NCBI GenBank assembly: GCA_007571275.1
Contig: RKRS01000202.1
Coordinates: forward strand, 1-20,380
Reading direction: 5' to 3'
Length of the DNA stretch: 20,380 nucleotides
Source of the DNA: Dehalococcoidia bacterium
GTDB taxonomy: Bacteria; Chloroflexota; Dehalococcoidia; Bin125
Shown here: piece by piece, positions 5,558-13,688 of the stretch
How the letters are laid out: each line of letters begins with the position of its first letter
Numbering within the stretch: the first letter of the stretch is position 1
Translations under genes and position numbers: made by a program
The notes under the pieces: generated by a model
Told to the model about the DNA's origin: nothing
The model's database searches: none
The model's input: only the letters and a program-made list of their open reading frames with translations

Positions 5558-8218
5558 TTAGCGGCTGGGCGCGCCGAAGTCGCTACGCGGCGGCCGCGGC
5601 GGCGGTGGCGGACCGTCCTCGCTCTGAGGTCCGCGCCTGATGTTGACCCGCGACAGGATGCCGCTGCGGCGACGCGGGGCGACATTGGTATCGGGCTGGC
5701 GCTCTTCCTGATCTTCAGACTCGCCCTGCGACTGGCGTGGCGCTTCAGGCTGACGATTGGGATCGGGCGGCGGCTCCTGATTGGGGTCGCTCGACTGCTG
5801 CTGTCCAGCGCCTCGGCGTCGACGCCGACGTCGGCGACGCGGTTGACCATCCCGAGGCGGCGCGACAGCGGCGGAATCTTCCTCGCCGGGAGCGGTGGTG
5901 AGCGGCGCCGGAGCGACTGGCTCCGGCAGATCCGGTTCAGGAGCTTCAACCGCAGCGTCTGCGGTCTCTGACTGGATCGGTTCCGCTTCGACCTCTGATT
6001 CAGCGTCTCGCGCTACCCGTGGCCGACGCTGTCGCGGCTCTCTTGGTTCACGCGGTTCGCGCTCGCGCCGCGGCGGACGCTCGTCGCGCGGGCGGCGCTC
6101 ACGCGATTCTCTTGGCTCTCGCGGCGCTGAGTCCGCATCGCCGTTGAGCAGCGCCTTGCGGGAGGCGTTGACGCGACCGAGGTTGTCGACTTCGATCACA
6201 ATGATCTGCATCTCGTCGCCAACGCTGACGATGTCTTCGACCTTGTCGACTCGGTAGTCGGCCAGCTCGGAAATGTGCACCAGCGCGTCCTTGCCCGGCA
6301 CCATCTCCACGAAGGCCCCGAATGGCAGGATGCGCACCACCTTGCCGGTGTAAATCTGGCCTGGCTCAATATCCCGAGTCATGGCCGAGATACGATCGTA
6401 CGCAGCCTGGCCGGAGGCCTGGTCGACCGCAGTGACGAAAACAGCGCCGTCGTCCTCGACCGAGATCTCGGCGCCCGTTTCATCTTGCAGCGCTCGAATG
6501 CTGCGCCCGCCTGGGCCAATCAACTGGCCAATCTTGTCTTGCGGCACATCGAGGCGCAGAATCCGCGGGGCATGCGGTGACATCTGCTCGCGCGGCGCCG
6601 CGATGCACTCGGTCATCACGTCCATAATCTGCAGACGCGCGGCGCGCGCCTGCTCAAGCGCGCGAGTCAGGATCTCGAGGTCGATGCCCTTGACCTTCAT
6701 GTCCATCTGCAACGCCGTCACGCCGTCGCGGGAACCGGCGACCTTGAAATCCATGTCGCCGAGATGATCCTCCATGCCGACGATGTCGGTCAAGATGGCG
6801 ACGTCGTCCGCTTCCTTGATCAGTCCCATCGCGATGCCCGCGATCGGCGTCTTGATCGGAACGCCAGCGTCCATCATCGAGAGCACGGCGGCGCAAACAG
6901 ACGCCATCGAAGTGGAACCGTTGGAAGCCAGCACCTCGGAGACGATGCGGATCGTGTAGGGGAACTCCTCGAACGGCGGCAGGATCGCCGCCATCGCTCG
7001 CTCGCCGAGCATCCCGTGGCCGATGCTGCGTCGGGAAGGATTGCCAACGCGGCCGGTCTCGCCAGTCGAGAACGGCGGGAAGTTGTAGTGGTGCATGAAG
7101 CGCTTCGAGTCCTCCGGCGTGAGGTCATCGATGCGTTGGGCCATGCCAGAGCCGGCCAGGGTGGTGAAACTCAGCACCTGAGTCTCGCCACGCTGGAACA
7201 AACCCGAGCCGTGCGTGCGCGGGACCAGATCAATCTCAGCCGAGAGCGGTCGCACATCCGCATGACCACGACCGTCGGGGCGCACGCCCTCGTCGAGAAT
7301 GCTGCGCCGAACGATTCGTTTTTCGAACGCGTCAAAGGCGTCACGGAACGCTTCCGCATCAGCGTCCTCGTCGAGGTTGTCAAGCAGCGACGCCTTGACC
7401 ACTGCGCGACGGTTATCGCGGTCCGCCTTGTGCTCGGCCTCGCGCAACGCTGTGCGCAGATCGTCGCCGATACGCTCTTCAACTGCGGCCAGGACGTCAG
7501 CGTCGACTGACTGCGGTGTGTACTCGCGCTTGGTCGGCGCGACCTCAGTGGCCAACGCCTCCTGCATCTCGCAGATCGCGGAGATCGCTTCCTGGCCCAT
7601 CGCCAACGCATCGACGAGCAGCGACTCAGGTACTTCACCGGCTTCAGCCTCGACCATCGTGATCGCGTCCTTGGTGCCGGCGACGACCAGGTTCAGGTCG
7701 GAAACCTCAAGCTGGGCGAAGGTGGGCTGCAGGACCAGTTCACCGTCGACATGACCGATCCGCACGGAAGCGACCGGCCCGTCGAACGGGATATCCGAGA
7801 CGCACAGCGCCGCCGATGCCGCAATCGTGCCTAGCGTGTCGGGCGGATTCTCCATGTCAACCGCGAAGATCGTGATGATCAGTTGCGTGTCGTCGTTGTA
7901 GCCCTTGGGAAACAGCGGGCGGATTGGGCGGTCGGTCAAGCGAGCCGAGAGCACGGCGGTGGTCGTCGGACGCCCTTCGCGTCGGAAGAACGATCCCGGA
8001 ATGCGGCCAGCGGCGTAGAGCCGCTCTTCAAACTCGACCGAGAGCGGGAAGAAATCGATCCCCGGGCGCGGCTTGGAGGCCGTCGCGGTGCCGAGCATCA
8101 TCGTGTCGCCATAGCGAACGGTGACAGCGCCGCCGGCCTGGTGCGCGAGCTTGCCCGTCTCAATCGTGAGTGTGCGTCCGGCAATCTCCTGCTGGATCGT
8201 GCGGGTAGTGATTTCCAT
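5558..8218 (-). CDS. pnp: Polyribonucleotide nucleotidyltransferase (PNPase) with extended Arg-rich tail
   Basis: PNPase degrades RNA 3' to 5' by phosphorolysis and can add tails in reverse. The order is first RNase PH-like core, helical domain, second RNase PH core (FMHHYNFPPFSTGETG, then NGSTSMASVC and GMEDHLGDMDFKVAGS with the catalytic Asp residues), KH domain (GQLIGPGGRSIRALQDETGA) and S1 domain (GKVVRILPFGAFVEMVPGKD) ending near residue 694. About 190 further residues form a low-complexity tail: Arg/Glu/Pro repeats (REPREPREPRQRR), an acidic/Pro segment, a run of about nine Arg, then Gln/Pro/Arg. Total is 886 aa against ~700-750 usual. ATG 8218 is chosen because MEITTRTI fits the family start; the frame remains open to 8302 but the extra 28 residues are not conserved-looking. 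It follows rpsO, the common order in bacteria. Confidence 0.96.
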   Translation of the reverse strand: MEITTRTIQQEIAGRTLTIETGKLAHQAGGAVTVRYGDTMMLGTATASKPRPGIDFFPLSVEFEERLYAAGRIPGSFFRREGRPTTTAVLSARLTDRPIRPLFPKGYNDDTQLIITIFAVDMENPPDTLGTIAASAALCVSDIPFDGPVASVRIGHVDGELVLQPTFAQLEVSDLNLVVAGTKDAITMVEAEAGEVPESLLVDALAMGQEAISAICEMQEALATEVAPTKREYTPQSVDADVLAAVEERIGDDLRTALREAEHKADRDNRRAVVKASLLDNLDEDADAEAFRDAFDAFEKRIVRRSILDEGVRPDGRGHADVRPLSAEIDLVPRTHGSGLFQRGETQVLSFTTLAGSGMAQRIDDLTPEDSKRFMHHYNFPPFSTGETGRVGNPSRRSIGHGMLGERAMAAILPPFEEFPYTIRIVSEVLASNGSTSMASVCAAVLSMMDAGVPIKTPIAGIAMGLIKEADDVAILTDIVGMEDHLGDMDFKVAGSRDGVTALQMDMKVKGIDLEILTRALEQARAARLQIMDVMTECIAAPREQMSPHAPRILRLDVPQDKIGQLIGPGGRSIRALQDETGAEISVEDDGAVFVTAVDQASGQAAYDRISAMTRDIEPGQIYTGKVVRILPFGAFVEMVPGKDALVHISELADYRVDKVEDIVSVGDEMQIIVIEVDNLGRVNASRKALLNGDADSAPREPRESRERRPRDERPPRREREPREPREPRQRRPRVARDAESEVEAEPIQSETADAAVEAPEPDLPEPVAPAPLTTAPGEEDSAAVAPPRDGQPRRRRRRRRRGAGQQQSSDPNQEPPPDPNRQPEAPRQSQGESEDQEERQPDTNVAPRRRSGILSRVNIRRGPQSEDGPPPPPRPPRSDFGAPSR

Positions 8219-8367
8219 GTGTGGGTATGTTCCTGTACTTCCTGGTGTTCCTCTGCTCGCCCCGAGCCTGCGCTTCCTCAGCAACAGGGGCGATATGAGC
8301 AACGCCGATCAAACGGCGCGTCGCCAAATTCGCCCGAGACTCGCTCGCGACGCTCGCCCAACTACGC

Positions 8368-8634
8368 CTAGCGACGCAGGCCCAGCGCCGTGATCAGCGT
8401 TTGGTAGCGGTTGACGTCCTCGCGGTTGAGGTACGCGAGTTGACGCCGACGCTGACCGACGAGCTTCATCAACGCGCGCCGCGTGTGATAGTCGTGCCGG
8501 TGCTCGCGCAGGTGCTCGGTCAGCCGCGAGATTCGCTCAGTCAACTGCGCGATCTGGACCTCGGGCGAGCCCGTGTCGTTCTCGTGGTGTCCGAAGCGTT
8601 CCGCAATAGCGGCCTTTTCATCCTTGCTCAGCAT
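8368..8634 (-). CDS. rpsO: 30S ribosomal protein S15
   Basis: S15 binds the central domain of 16S rRNA early in 30S assembly. The 88-aa product is standard length and carries the family pattern HENDTGSPEVQIAQLTERI and LTEHLREHRHDYHTRRALM followed by LVGQRRRQLAYL and the Tyr-rich end. ATG 8634 has GGAG six bases upstream. It heads the leftward rpsO-pnp-dapB-asd block. The 149-bp gap to pnp is where other bacteria process the rpsO-pnp transcript; here it holds only a weak CGCCG/CGGCG stem around 8313-8328. Confidence 0.97.
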   Translation of the reverse strand: MLSKDEKAAIAERFGHHENDTGSPEVQIAQLTERISRLTEHLREHRHDYHTRRALMKLVGQRRRQLAYLNREDVNRYQTLITALGLRR

Positions 8635-8774
8635 GTGTGCTCCGCGCCGTATGGCGATGATGCGCGACGGGCTTGCATGGCCTTGGATGTGTACCTGGCT
8701 CGTATCAAGTTTGCTGGCGGCTGTCCAAACCGCCTGCTCCCCGCCTCTGCGCTACTTGGTCGTCTCGTTGACTA

Positions 8775-8791
8775 GACAGTATCAGACTGTC
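8775..8791. promoter_or_regulatory. Inverted repeat in the divergent rpsO / EthD-like intergenic region
   Basis: GACAGT-ATCAG-ACTGTC is a perfect 6-bp inverted repeat with a 5-bp spacer. It lies in the 202-bp divergent gap between rpsO (leftward) and the gene at 8837 (rightward). It could be an operator. No convincing -35/-10 pair was found beside it, so this is a low-confidence call. Confidence 0.25.
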
Positions 8792-8836
8792 CACGCCGAT
8801 TGCGGCATTCTCGGTCACGTATGCGACACTGCGCAC

Positions 8837-9181
8837 ATGGCTGTGCTGATGCGACACCCAATCATGATCGTACGGGCGCGACTCGATCCGACCGTGCTCG
8901 GGGATTTCGAGGAGTGGCATCGCAAGACCCACCTGCCCCACGTGCTCGAGATTCCCGGGATCGTTTCCGCCTTCCGCGTGCGAGCCTCCGATCCAATCGC
9001 TGGCGCGCACCTGATGGGCTACACATTCGAGGACGAAACAGTCGTGCAAGCCGCCCTCTCGTCCGAGCAGGCGCAAGTCGCCCGCCGCGACTGGGACTCC
9101 TGGGCCGATCAGGTATACGAGCTGTCGGTCGAGATCTACGCGCCGTTAGCGCCGTTACCCATCTTCCAGCACCACAACTAA
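8837..9181 (+). CDS. EthD-like dimeric alpha/beta-barrel protein
   Basis: A 114-aa product starts at ATG 8837, with alternatives at 8849 or 8864. The frame is open further upstream to 8573 but that part is antisense to rpsO and looks unreal. The core MIVRARLDPTVLGDFEEWH, HLPHVLEIPGIVSAFRVRA and later strands match the pattern of EthD-like or related ferredoxin-fold dimeric alpha/beta-barrel proteins: a W-H-x-x-x-H-LP stretch and a PGI-containing strand. These proteins bind or modify small molecules, and substrates are diverse. It is transcribed away from rpsO and converges on the FTR-like gene 30 bp downstream. The specific role is unknown. Confidence 0.7.
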   Translation: MAVLMRHPIMIVRARLDPTVLGDFEEWHRKTHLPHVLEIPGIVSAFRVRASDPIAGAHLMGYTFEDETVVQAALSSEQAQVARRDWDSWADQVYELSVEIYAPLAPLPIFQHHN

Positions 9182-9211
9182 GCGCGACCAGCCCAGCGGA
9201 TGCGACTCGGC

Positions 9212-9553
9212 CTAGAGGTCGATGTCGATCTCCTCTTTGATCGGCGTCTTGCCCTCAGGCAGGGTGAAGAAGTTGCAGAAGCAGGTGCCCTCGAAGTCGA
9301 CCAGACCATTGAGCACCGGTTCGCAGACGCAGATTGTGTCGTCGTTGTTGGCCGGCTGACAGGGACAATAAAACTTGCCGAAGCGCATCCGCATGTTGAC
9401 GAAATCCTCGATCGTCTGATCGGCATTCATCAGGATGTAGCCGCGCTCCTCGCAGAACTTGTCCGCGAGCTCGGTCATCTCGGCGCGATATTGGTCGCGC
9501 AGGGCGCGTTCTTCCGCTTCGGGCAGCTCGGTCAGACGTTCAAACTCGGCCAT
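9212..9553 (-). CDS. Ferredoxin-thioredoxin reductase catalytic-chain-like protein
   Basis: The 113-aa protein has three C-x-C pairs, Cys63/65 (FYCPC), Cys75/77 (CVC) and Cys91/93 (CFC). This is the arrangement of the FTR catalytic subunit, which carries a [4Fe-4S] cluster and a redox-active disulfide that passes electrons from ferredoxin to thioredoxin. Differences from the plant/cyanobacterial type are the last motif CFC instead of CHC (the active-site His is absent) and different spacing between the pairs. This resembles shorter bacterial and archaeal FTR homologues. No variable subunit or thioredoxin gene is in view. It follows pepA by 28 bp on the same strand. Family assignment is good; partner and reaction are inferred. 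Confidence 0.8.
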   Translation of the reverse strand: MAEFERLTELPEAEERALRDQYRAEMTELADKFCEERGYILMNADQTIEDFVNMRMRFGKFYCPCQPANNDDTICVCEPVLNGLVDFEGTCFCNFFTLPEGKTPIKEEIDIDL

Positions 9554-9581
9554 GGTGCGCTCTTTTCCTGCAGGGTCAAGT

Positions 9582-11078
9582 CTAGGCGGACGCCTCGGCG
9601 CGGGCGGCGGCGAAACGGACCAGCGAGCGCACCGGCACGCCGCTTGCTCCCTTCACCTGCGTTCCACGCGTCTTGCTGGCGTCGTCGGTGCCGGCCATGT
9701 CCAGATGCGCCCACGGAGTGTCGCCGGCGAAGCGGGCCAGGAACTTGGCTGCCGTAATCGCGCCAGCCAACCGACCGCCCGTGTTCTTCACGTCTGCCAC
9801 TTGGCTGCGGATCTGCTCGTCGTACTCAGGGAACATCGGCAGCTGCCAGAATTTCTCTCCCGCGCGCTTGCCCGCCGCGATCACCTCAGCCGCCAGATCG
9901 TCGTCGTTGGCCATCACGCCCGTGGCGACATCGCCCAGCGCAATCGCGCAGGCGCCGGTCAGCGTGGCCACGTCAATCAGCGGCGAGAGGCCGAGGTGAT
10001 TGGCGTAGGAGAGCGCGTCAGCCAAGATCAGGCGACCTTCGGCGTCGGTGTTGATCACCTCGATCGTCGCGCCGTTCATGGCAGTGAGCAGGTCGCCGGG
10101 CTTGATCGCATTGCCGCCGGGCATGTTTTCGGTGCAGGGCGCCAGCGCGGTGACGTTGATCGGCAGTTTGAGGTCAGCGATCGCGCCCATCGCCGCGACG
10201 ACCGCCGCTGCGCCGGACATGTCCTGCTTCATCGCTTCCATGTTGGCGGCCGGCTTGATCGAGATGCCGCCGGTGTCGAACGTGACGCCTTTACCGCAGT
10301 AGCCAAGCCCGGGCTCATCGCCACCGCCGCGGTGACGCAGGATCAGGAACCTGGCGGGTTGGTGCGAGCCCTTGGCCACGCCGAGGAAGGAGCCCATACC
10401 CAACTCGGCCGCAGCCGCTTCGTCGAGCACTTCAATGTCGACGTCGTGGTCGGCCGCCCAGGCCTCGGCGCGGTGCGCGAGCTCGGTCGGAGTGAGCAGG
10501 TTGGACGGTTCGTTGGCCAGGTCGCGGGCAAAGTTCGCCGCGCCAGCGAGTGAGCGTCCTTCGGCAACCCCCGCCTCCACGCCAGCGACGTGATCCGCAT
10601 GCAATGACACGCGCTCAAGCACGTTCGGAGCCTGCTTCGGCGTCTGATGGCGATCGAATCGATACAGGCCGAGGTCGAGACCCTCGGTAATCGCGCCGGC
10701 GATCGCTTCACTGCTGAAGCCGCAGGACTCGCCGTCGACAGCGACCGCCAGCGTCCCCGAGGACAGCGAGCGGGCGCGGCGGGCGCCGTTGGCGGCGGCG
10801 TGACGAATCTCATCCAGACCCATCCGCTCGGCCGGACCGAGGCCGACGATAATCACGCGTGACGCCTCGGTCCGCCCGAAGGTATGCACGACTGTGATCT
10901 CGTTCGCCGCGCCGCTGAGCTCGCCCGAGTTGACGAGCGGCGCGAGACCGCCATCGAGAGCGTCGTTGAGCTGGCGCAGCGCGCCACCCTCCAGGATGTC
11001 GTCACCCTTGGTCGCAAAGATCAGCAGATGATCGACAGCGGCTTCGAGGACAGGCTGGCTACTGGCGGAAATATCCAT
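9582..11078 (-). CDS. pepA: Leucyl aminopeptidase (M17 family)
   Basis: M17 aminopeptidases are cytosolic, usually hexameric, two-metal enzymes that remove N-terminal residues from peptides. The 498-aa length is typical. The C-terminal catalytic domain contains GKGVTFDTGG with Lys263 and Asp268, MKQDMSGAAAV with Asp286, and the signature NTDAEGRL (343-350) supplying Asp345 and Glu347. The N-terminal ~170 residues form the less conserved regulatory/oligomerisation domain. ATG 11078 gives a normal start; no strong Shine-Dalgarno is visible. The gene is divergent from the PAP2 gene (89 bp) and precedes the FTR-like gene in a probable operon. Confidence 0.95.
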   Translation of the reverse strand: MDISASSQPVLEAAVDHLLIFATKGDDILEGGALRQLNDALDGGLAPLVNSGELSGAANEITVVHTFGRTEASRVIIVGLGPAERMGLDEIRHAAANGARRARSLSSGTLAVAVDGESCGFSSEAIAGAITEGLDLGLYRFDRHQTPKQAPNVLERVSLHADHVAGVEAGVAEGRSLAGAANFARDLANEPSNLLTPTELAHRAEAWAADHDVDIEVLDEAAAAELGMGSFLGVAKGSHQPARFLILRHRGGGDEPGLGYCGKGVTFDTGGISIKPAANMEAMKQDMSGAAAVVAAMGAIADLKLPINVTALAPCTENMPGGNAIKPGDLLTAMNGATIEVINTDAEGRLILADALSYANHLGLSPLIDVATLTGACAIALGDVATGVMANDDDLAAEVIAAGKRAGEKFWQLPMFPEYDEQIRSQVADVKNTGGRLAGAITAAKFLARFAGDTPWAHLDMAGTDDASKTRGTQVKGASGVPVRSLVRFAAARAEASA

Positions 11079-11167
11079 GGGTGTCTTTCAAGGCGCGAGG
11101 CGCAGAGCAGTCTAGGCAGTCTGGTCACACGGATCATCCTAGCGATCACTGGGAATACTGTGACGAA

Positions 11168-11890
11168 ATGCGGGAATTCCTACGCGAACTGGCGGCCGTC
11201 GCGGTCGCGGGACTGGTCTATTACCTGGTCCGCGGCGCCGTGTCGGACCGCGCCGACGAGGCGTTTCAACGCGCCCGCGACATCCTCGAGCTGGAGCAGC
11301 GCCTGCGCCTCGATTGGGAGGTATGGATGCACGAAGCCGTCCTGGGCTCCGACGCGCTGATCGACTTCGCCAACGGGACCTACTTCTGGGGGCACATGCC
11401 GCTGCTGATCGCGCTCGCGATCTGGCTCTGGCGATCGCACCGCCAGACCTGGCGCACGTTTCGCAACGCGCTCCTGCTCTCCGCCGCCGCGGGGATGGTT
11501 TCCTATTTCCTCTTCCCCACTGCGCCGCCGCGACTGATGCCCGAGCTGGGGTACATCGATACGCTGGCCATCCGCGCCGCGCCCGCCTATCAGGCGCAGG
11601 AGGTCGGCCTGTTCGTCAACCCCTATGCCGCGTTGCCCTCCCTGCATGTCGGCTGGGCGCTGTTGGCCGGGATCGCTGTCTGGCAGACATCGACCCATCC
11701 GGCGATGCGAACGTTCGCGCTGGCGATTCCGCTGTCGCAGTCCTGGGCGGTCGTCGCGACCGCCAACCACTGGACCCTGGACGCCTTCGCCGGGATTGCC
11801 GTCTGCGCGGCGGCATGGCTGATCGCAACGCGATTCAATAGGCTGAAAGCGCGTCGGGCGACTGGCGCGCGGGCCAGGAAAGGAACCTGA
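11168..11890 (+). CDS. PAP2-family membrane phosphatase / inositolphosphotransferase-like
   Basis: A 240-aa integral membrane protein with about five or six hydrophobic segments. Motifs of the PAP2 (type 2 phosphatidic acid phosphatase, PAP2_3 subgroup) family are LFPTAPPRLMP, the ALPSLHVGWA motif with its catalytic-type Ser-x-His, and NHWTLDAFAG with the second His and Asp. Such enzymes remove or transfer phosphate on lipid or inositol head groups at the membrane. ATG 11168 is preferred because it begins the first amphipathic/hydrophobic region; the frame extends to 11081 but the extra residues look non-coding. It is followed one base later by the YbjQ-like gene, so the two are probably translated together. 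Confidence 0.85.
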   Translation: MREFLRELAAVAVAGLVYYLVRGAVSDRADEAFQRARDILELEQRLRLDWEVWMHEAVLGSDALIDFANGTYFWGHMPLLIALAIWLWRSHRQTWRTFRNALLLSAAAGMVSYFLFPTAPPRLMPELGYIDTLAIRAAPAYQAQEVGLFVNPYAALPSLHVGWALLAGIAVWQTSTHPAMRTFALAIPLSQSWAVVATANHWTLDAFAGIAVCAAAWLIATRFNRLKARRATGARARKGT

Positions 11891-11891
11891 G

Positions 11892-12215
11892 ATGCTGATC
11901 GTGACCACGCCAACCGTGCCCAACCGGGAAATCGCTGAGGTGTTGGGCCTGGTCAGAGCCAACAGCGTGCGTTCGCGTAACGTCGGACGCGACATTCTCG
12001 CGGGGCTCAAGAGCCTCGCCGGCGGTGAAATTCACGCCTACACCAAGCTGATGACCGAAACCCGTGAGCACGTGCTGGCCCAGCTGGAGGCAACCGCCGC
12101 CGAGGGCGGCGCCGACGCGATCGTTGGGGTCAGGATGATGACCTCGGACATCGGACAGAACATGGCCGAGGTCTACATGTACGGCACCGCGGTCCGACTC
12201 AAGCCCGAAGACTAG
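11892..12215 (+). CDS. YbjQ/UPF0145 family protein
   Basis: A 107-aa small cytosolic protein of normal family length, with the typical TTPTVPNREIAEVLGLV start, a RNVGRDILAGLKSLAGGEI core and a GADAIVGVRM strand near the end. UPF0145/YbjQ proteins form pentamers of beta-alpha-beta folds; their cellular role is not established. The ATG lies one base after the PAP2 gene stop (TGA-G-ATG), indicating translational coupling. It is the last core gene before the restriction-modification insert. Confidence 0.92.
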   Translation: MLIVTTPTVPNREIAEVLGLVRANSVRSRNVGRDILAGLKSLAGGEIHAYTKLMTETREHVLAQLEATAAEGGADAIVGVRMMTSDIGQNMAEVYMYGTAVRLKPED

Positions 12216-12244
12216 CCAGCGCCCGCCCGCCGCGCCTGTCGAAT

Positions 12245-12838
12245 TCAGCCAAGAGGCCGCGACACTTCGGCGTTGAACCGGCGCGGATCATGCCAGTAGC
12301 AACCCACGCATGTGCCGTGATAGACGCCATTCCCCTTGAATTGACTGACCAGGTAGCCGAGACGCCGAGCGTCGAAGCGCTGACCGGACTCGCGACACTG
12401 CTTACAGTGTTGGCGCTTGGCCACGTTGACAGCCTTCGACAGAGGCTGAAAGTCGTCGACGGTCACCTTGGCTGGGTCGGTCAACCGCGGGTCGTCTCTC
12501 CTCCCGTCCTTGTGATCAACTTCCACAGAGCGAACAGCAAGCACGGCGCAGGGCTGGCCAGTAATTTTCTCACGGACATGACTAGGTATCGGCTTCATAA
12601 TCGGCTGTTTCTTGAACCCCTGAAGCTCGACGCTCACGATCTTGCCCTTTGCCTTGTTTCGGCGGACATTGAATCGTCTCGCCAGTGGGCCGTCGTCGCG
12701 ACACCAGCTTCCCCCGTTTCCCAACCTCAGACCTTCGTATTCGTCCACGAATTCCTGCACTGACACCTGGCGACTGAAGCCATCCTCGTCCGGCTCAGCG
12801 AGCTTGATGAAGAGATCGCCCAGCGTCGGCCTAGCCAC
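12245..12838 (-). CDS. HNH-type restriction endonuclease
   Basis: A 197-aa protein with an HNH (His-Me finger) nuclease core: VEVDHKDGRR (Asp108, His109), FQPLSKAVNVAKRQHC with Asn138 and Lys141, and a zinc-ribbon pair CKQC (145-148) and CVGC (177-180). The C-terminal GVYHGTCVGCYWHDPRRFN resembles type II restriction enzymes of the HNH class. GTG 12838 overlaps by eight bases the TAG at 12831 that would end the neighbouring methyltransferase in its restored frame, showing an ancestral coupled pair. The nuclease looks complete, which is notable because the methyltransferase is not. Base composition is lower in GC than the flanking core genes, consistent with horizontal transfer. The recognition sequence cannot be read from the sequence. 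Confidence 0.82.
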   Translation of the reverse strand: MARPTLGDLFIKLAEPDEDGFSRQVSVQEFVDEYEGLRLGNGGSWCRDDGPLARRFNVRRNKAKGKIVSVELQGFKKQPIMKPIPSHVREKITGQPCAVLAVRSVEVDHKDGRRDDPRLTDPAKVTVDDFQPLSKAVNVAKRQHCKQCRESGQRFDARRLGYLVSQFKGNGVYHGTCVGCYWHDPRRFNAEVSRPLG

Positions 12839-12877
12839 TGGTCAGCCGCCGTCGCGCAGCATCGACGTAGCGTGCGT

Positions 12878-13558
12878 CTATGTCGCATCCGGCGAACGCC
12901 CTTGCCCCCCGTTTTGCGCAGCGACTGCGGTGGTGCCGCTGCCGAGGAAGGGGTCAATCACGAGGTCGCCGGGATTACTGTGCTTGTTCACCAGTTCGAT
13001 AAACAACGCCAGCGGCTTCTGGGTCGGGTGGACTCGACGCCCGTTGTGTCGCGGTATTGGCATGGCATAGACACCATTGTCATAGGCGCTATTGAACGTT
13101 GGCTTACTTCCCTTGACGCAGACAAGCGCTGTTTCGCGACTGTTCGAGAGGTAGGTCACCCGGCTATTGAGCGGGACAGGATTCGTCTTTTCCCAGATGA
13201 CCATGCGGAACATTCCGAAGCCGGCAGCCTCAAACTTCTTGCGGGCATCGGTCAGCTTCCAGGTGTCGTACCAGACGATTGCCGTACCTCCCGCACGGAG
13301 ACAGCGGAAGAGGTGAGCGGCAAGAGCGCCGAGATCAATCTCGGCGTGATCCCAGTCACCGAAGTCCATCGAGACCGCAAACCGCTTCACGCCTTGGCGA
13401 ACGTGCTGGAATCCCGTCTTGCGGCTGATGGCGTATGGCGGATCAGTCAGAACCAGGTCAACCGACTTCGGTTCGAGACCACCGAGAAAGTCACGGTAGT
13501 CAGCGCGCTCGATGCGGGCGTCAGGAGCGAAGAGGCGTGACTGCTCCACCAGCGTCAC
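12878..13558 (-). CDS. DNA methyltransferase (N4/N6 type), C-terminus frameshifted
   Basis: The open frame from GTG 13558 gives 226 aa of a beta-class amino-methyltransferase: catalytic TDPPY (38-42), the family HPTQKP, and the SAM-binding DPFLGSGTT (202-210) near the end. After AVAAQN (216) the frame leaves the expected sequence at a G6 run (12905-12910, CCCCCC on the plus strand). With one extra G the minus strand reads FAGCDIDARYVDAARRRL to a stop at 12831-12833. That is exactly the family's C-terminal SAM-binding segment, and it overlaps the endonuclease start by eight bases. As it stands the acidic CDID segment is lost, so activity is doubtful. A sequencing error or a slippage-prone tract are alternatives to a dead gene. 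It forms a restriction-modification pair with the gene at 12245-12838. Confidence 0.85.
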   Translation of the reverse strand: MTLVEQSRLFAPDARIERADYRDFLGGLEPKSVDLVLTDPPYAISRKTGFQHVRQGVKRFAVSMDFGDWDHAEIDLGALAAHLFRCLRAGGTAIVWYDTWKLTDARKKFEAAGFGMFRMVIWEKTNPVPLNSRVTYLSNSRETALVCVKGSKPTFNSAYDNGVYAMPIPRHNGRRVHPTQKPLALFIELVNKHSNPGDLVIDPFLGSGTTAVAAQNGGQGRSPDAT

Positions 13559-13688
13559 TCGTTCCTCTCGTCCACTGCCAATGCGGATCGGCCGCTAGAG
13601 TCACTCTGGCGAGTTTGCGCGACTGGCGCATGTTAGCCAGTAGTGAACCCCCTGTCATGCGCCCAACCGGTCTGCTGGGCCGCGTGCG

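Noticed and set aside
5087..5971. 294-aa rightward frame across dapB and the pnp tail
   Set aside because: It overlaps two firm genes and arises from the low-complexity Arg codons of the PNPase tail.
8219..8302. 28-residue N-terminal extension of PNPase
   Set aside because: The family start MEITTRTI lies at 8218; the upstream residues lie in the rpsO-pnp gap and look non-coding.
9459..10553. 364-aa open frame antisense to pepA
   Set aside because: It is a shadow of the clear M17 peptidase; composition is typical of an antisense frame in GC-rich DNA.
11180..12010. 276-aa open frame antisense to the PAP2 gene
   Set aside because: It is rich in Arg, Gly and Pro with no motif, and overlaps two well-supported rightward genes.
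13617..13660. CTGGC/GCCAG small inverted repeat resembling the 42-bp repeat's right arm
   Set aside because: Similarity to GGCTACTAGG is partial and scattered; not enough to call a third copy.
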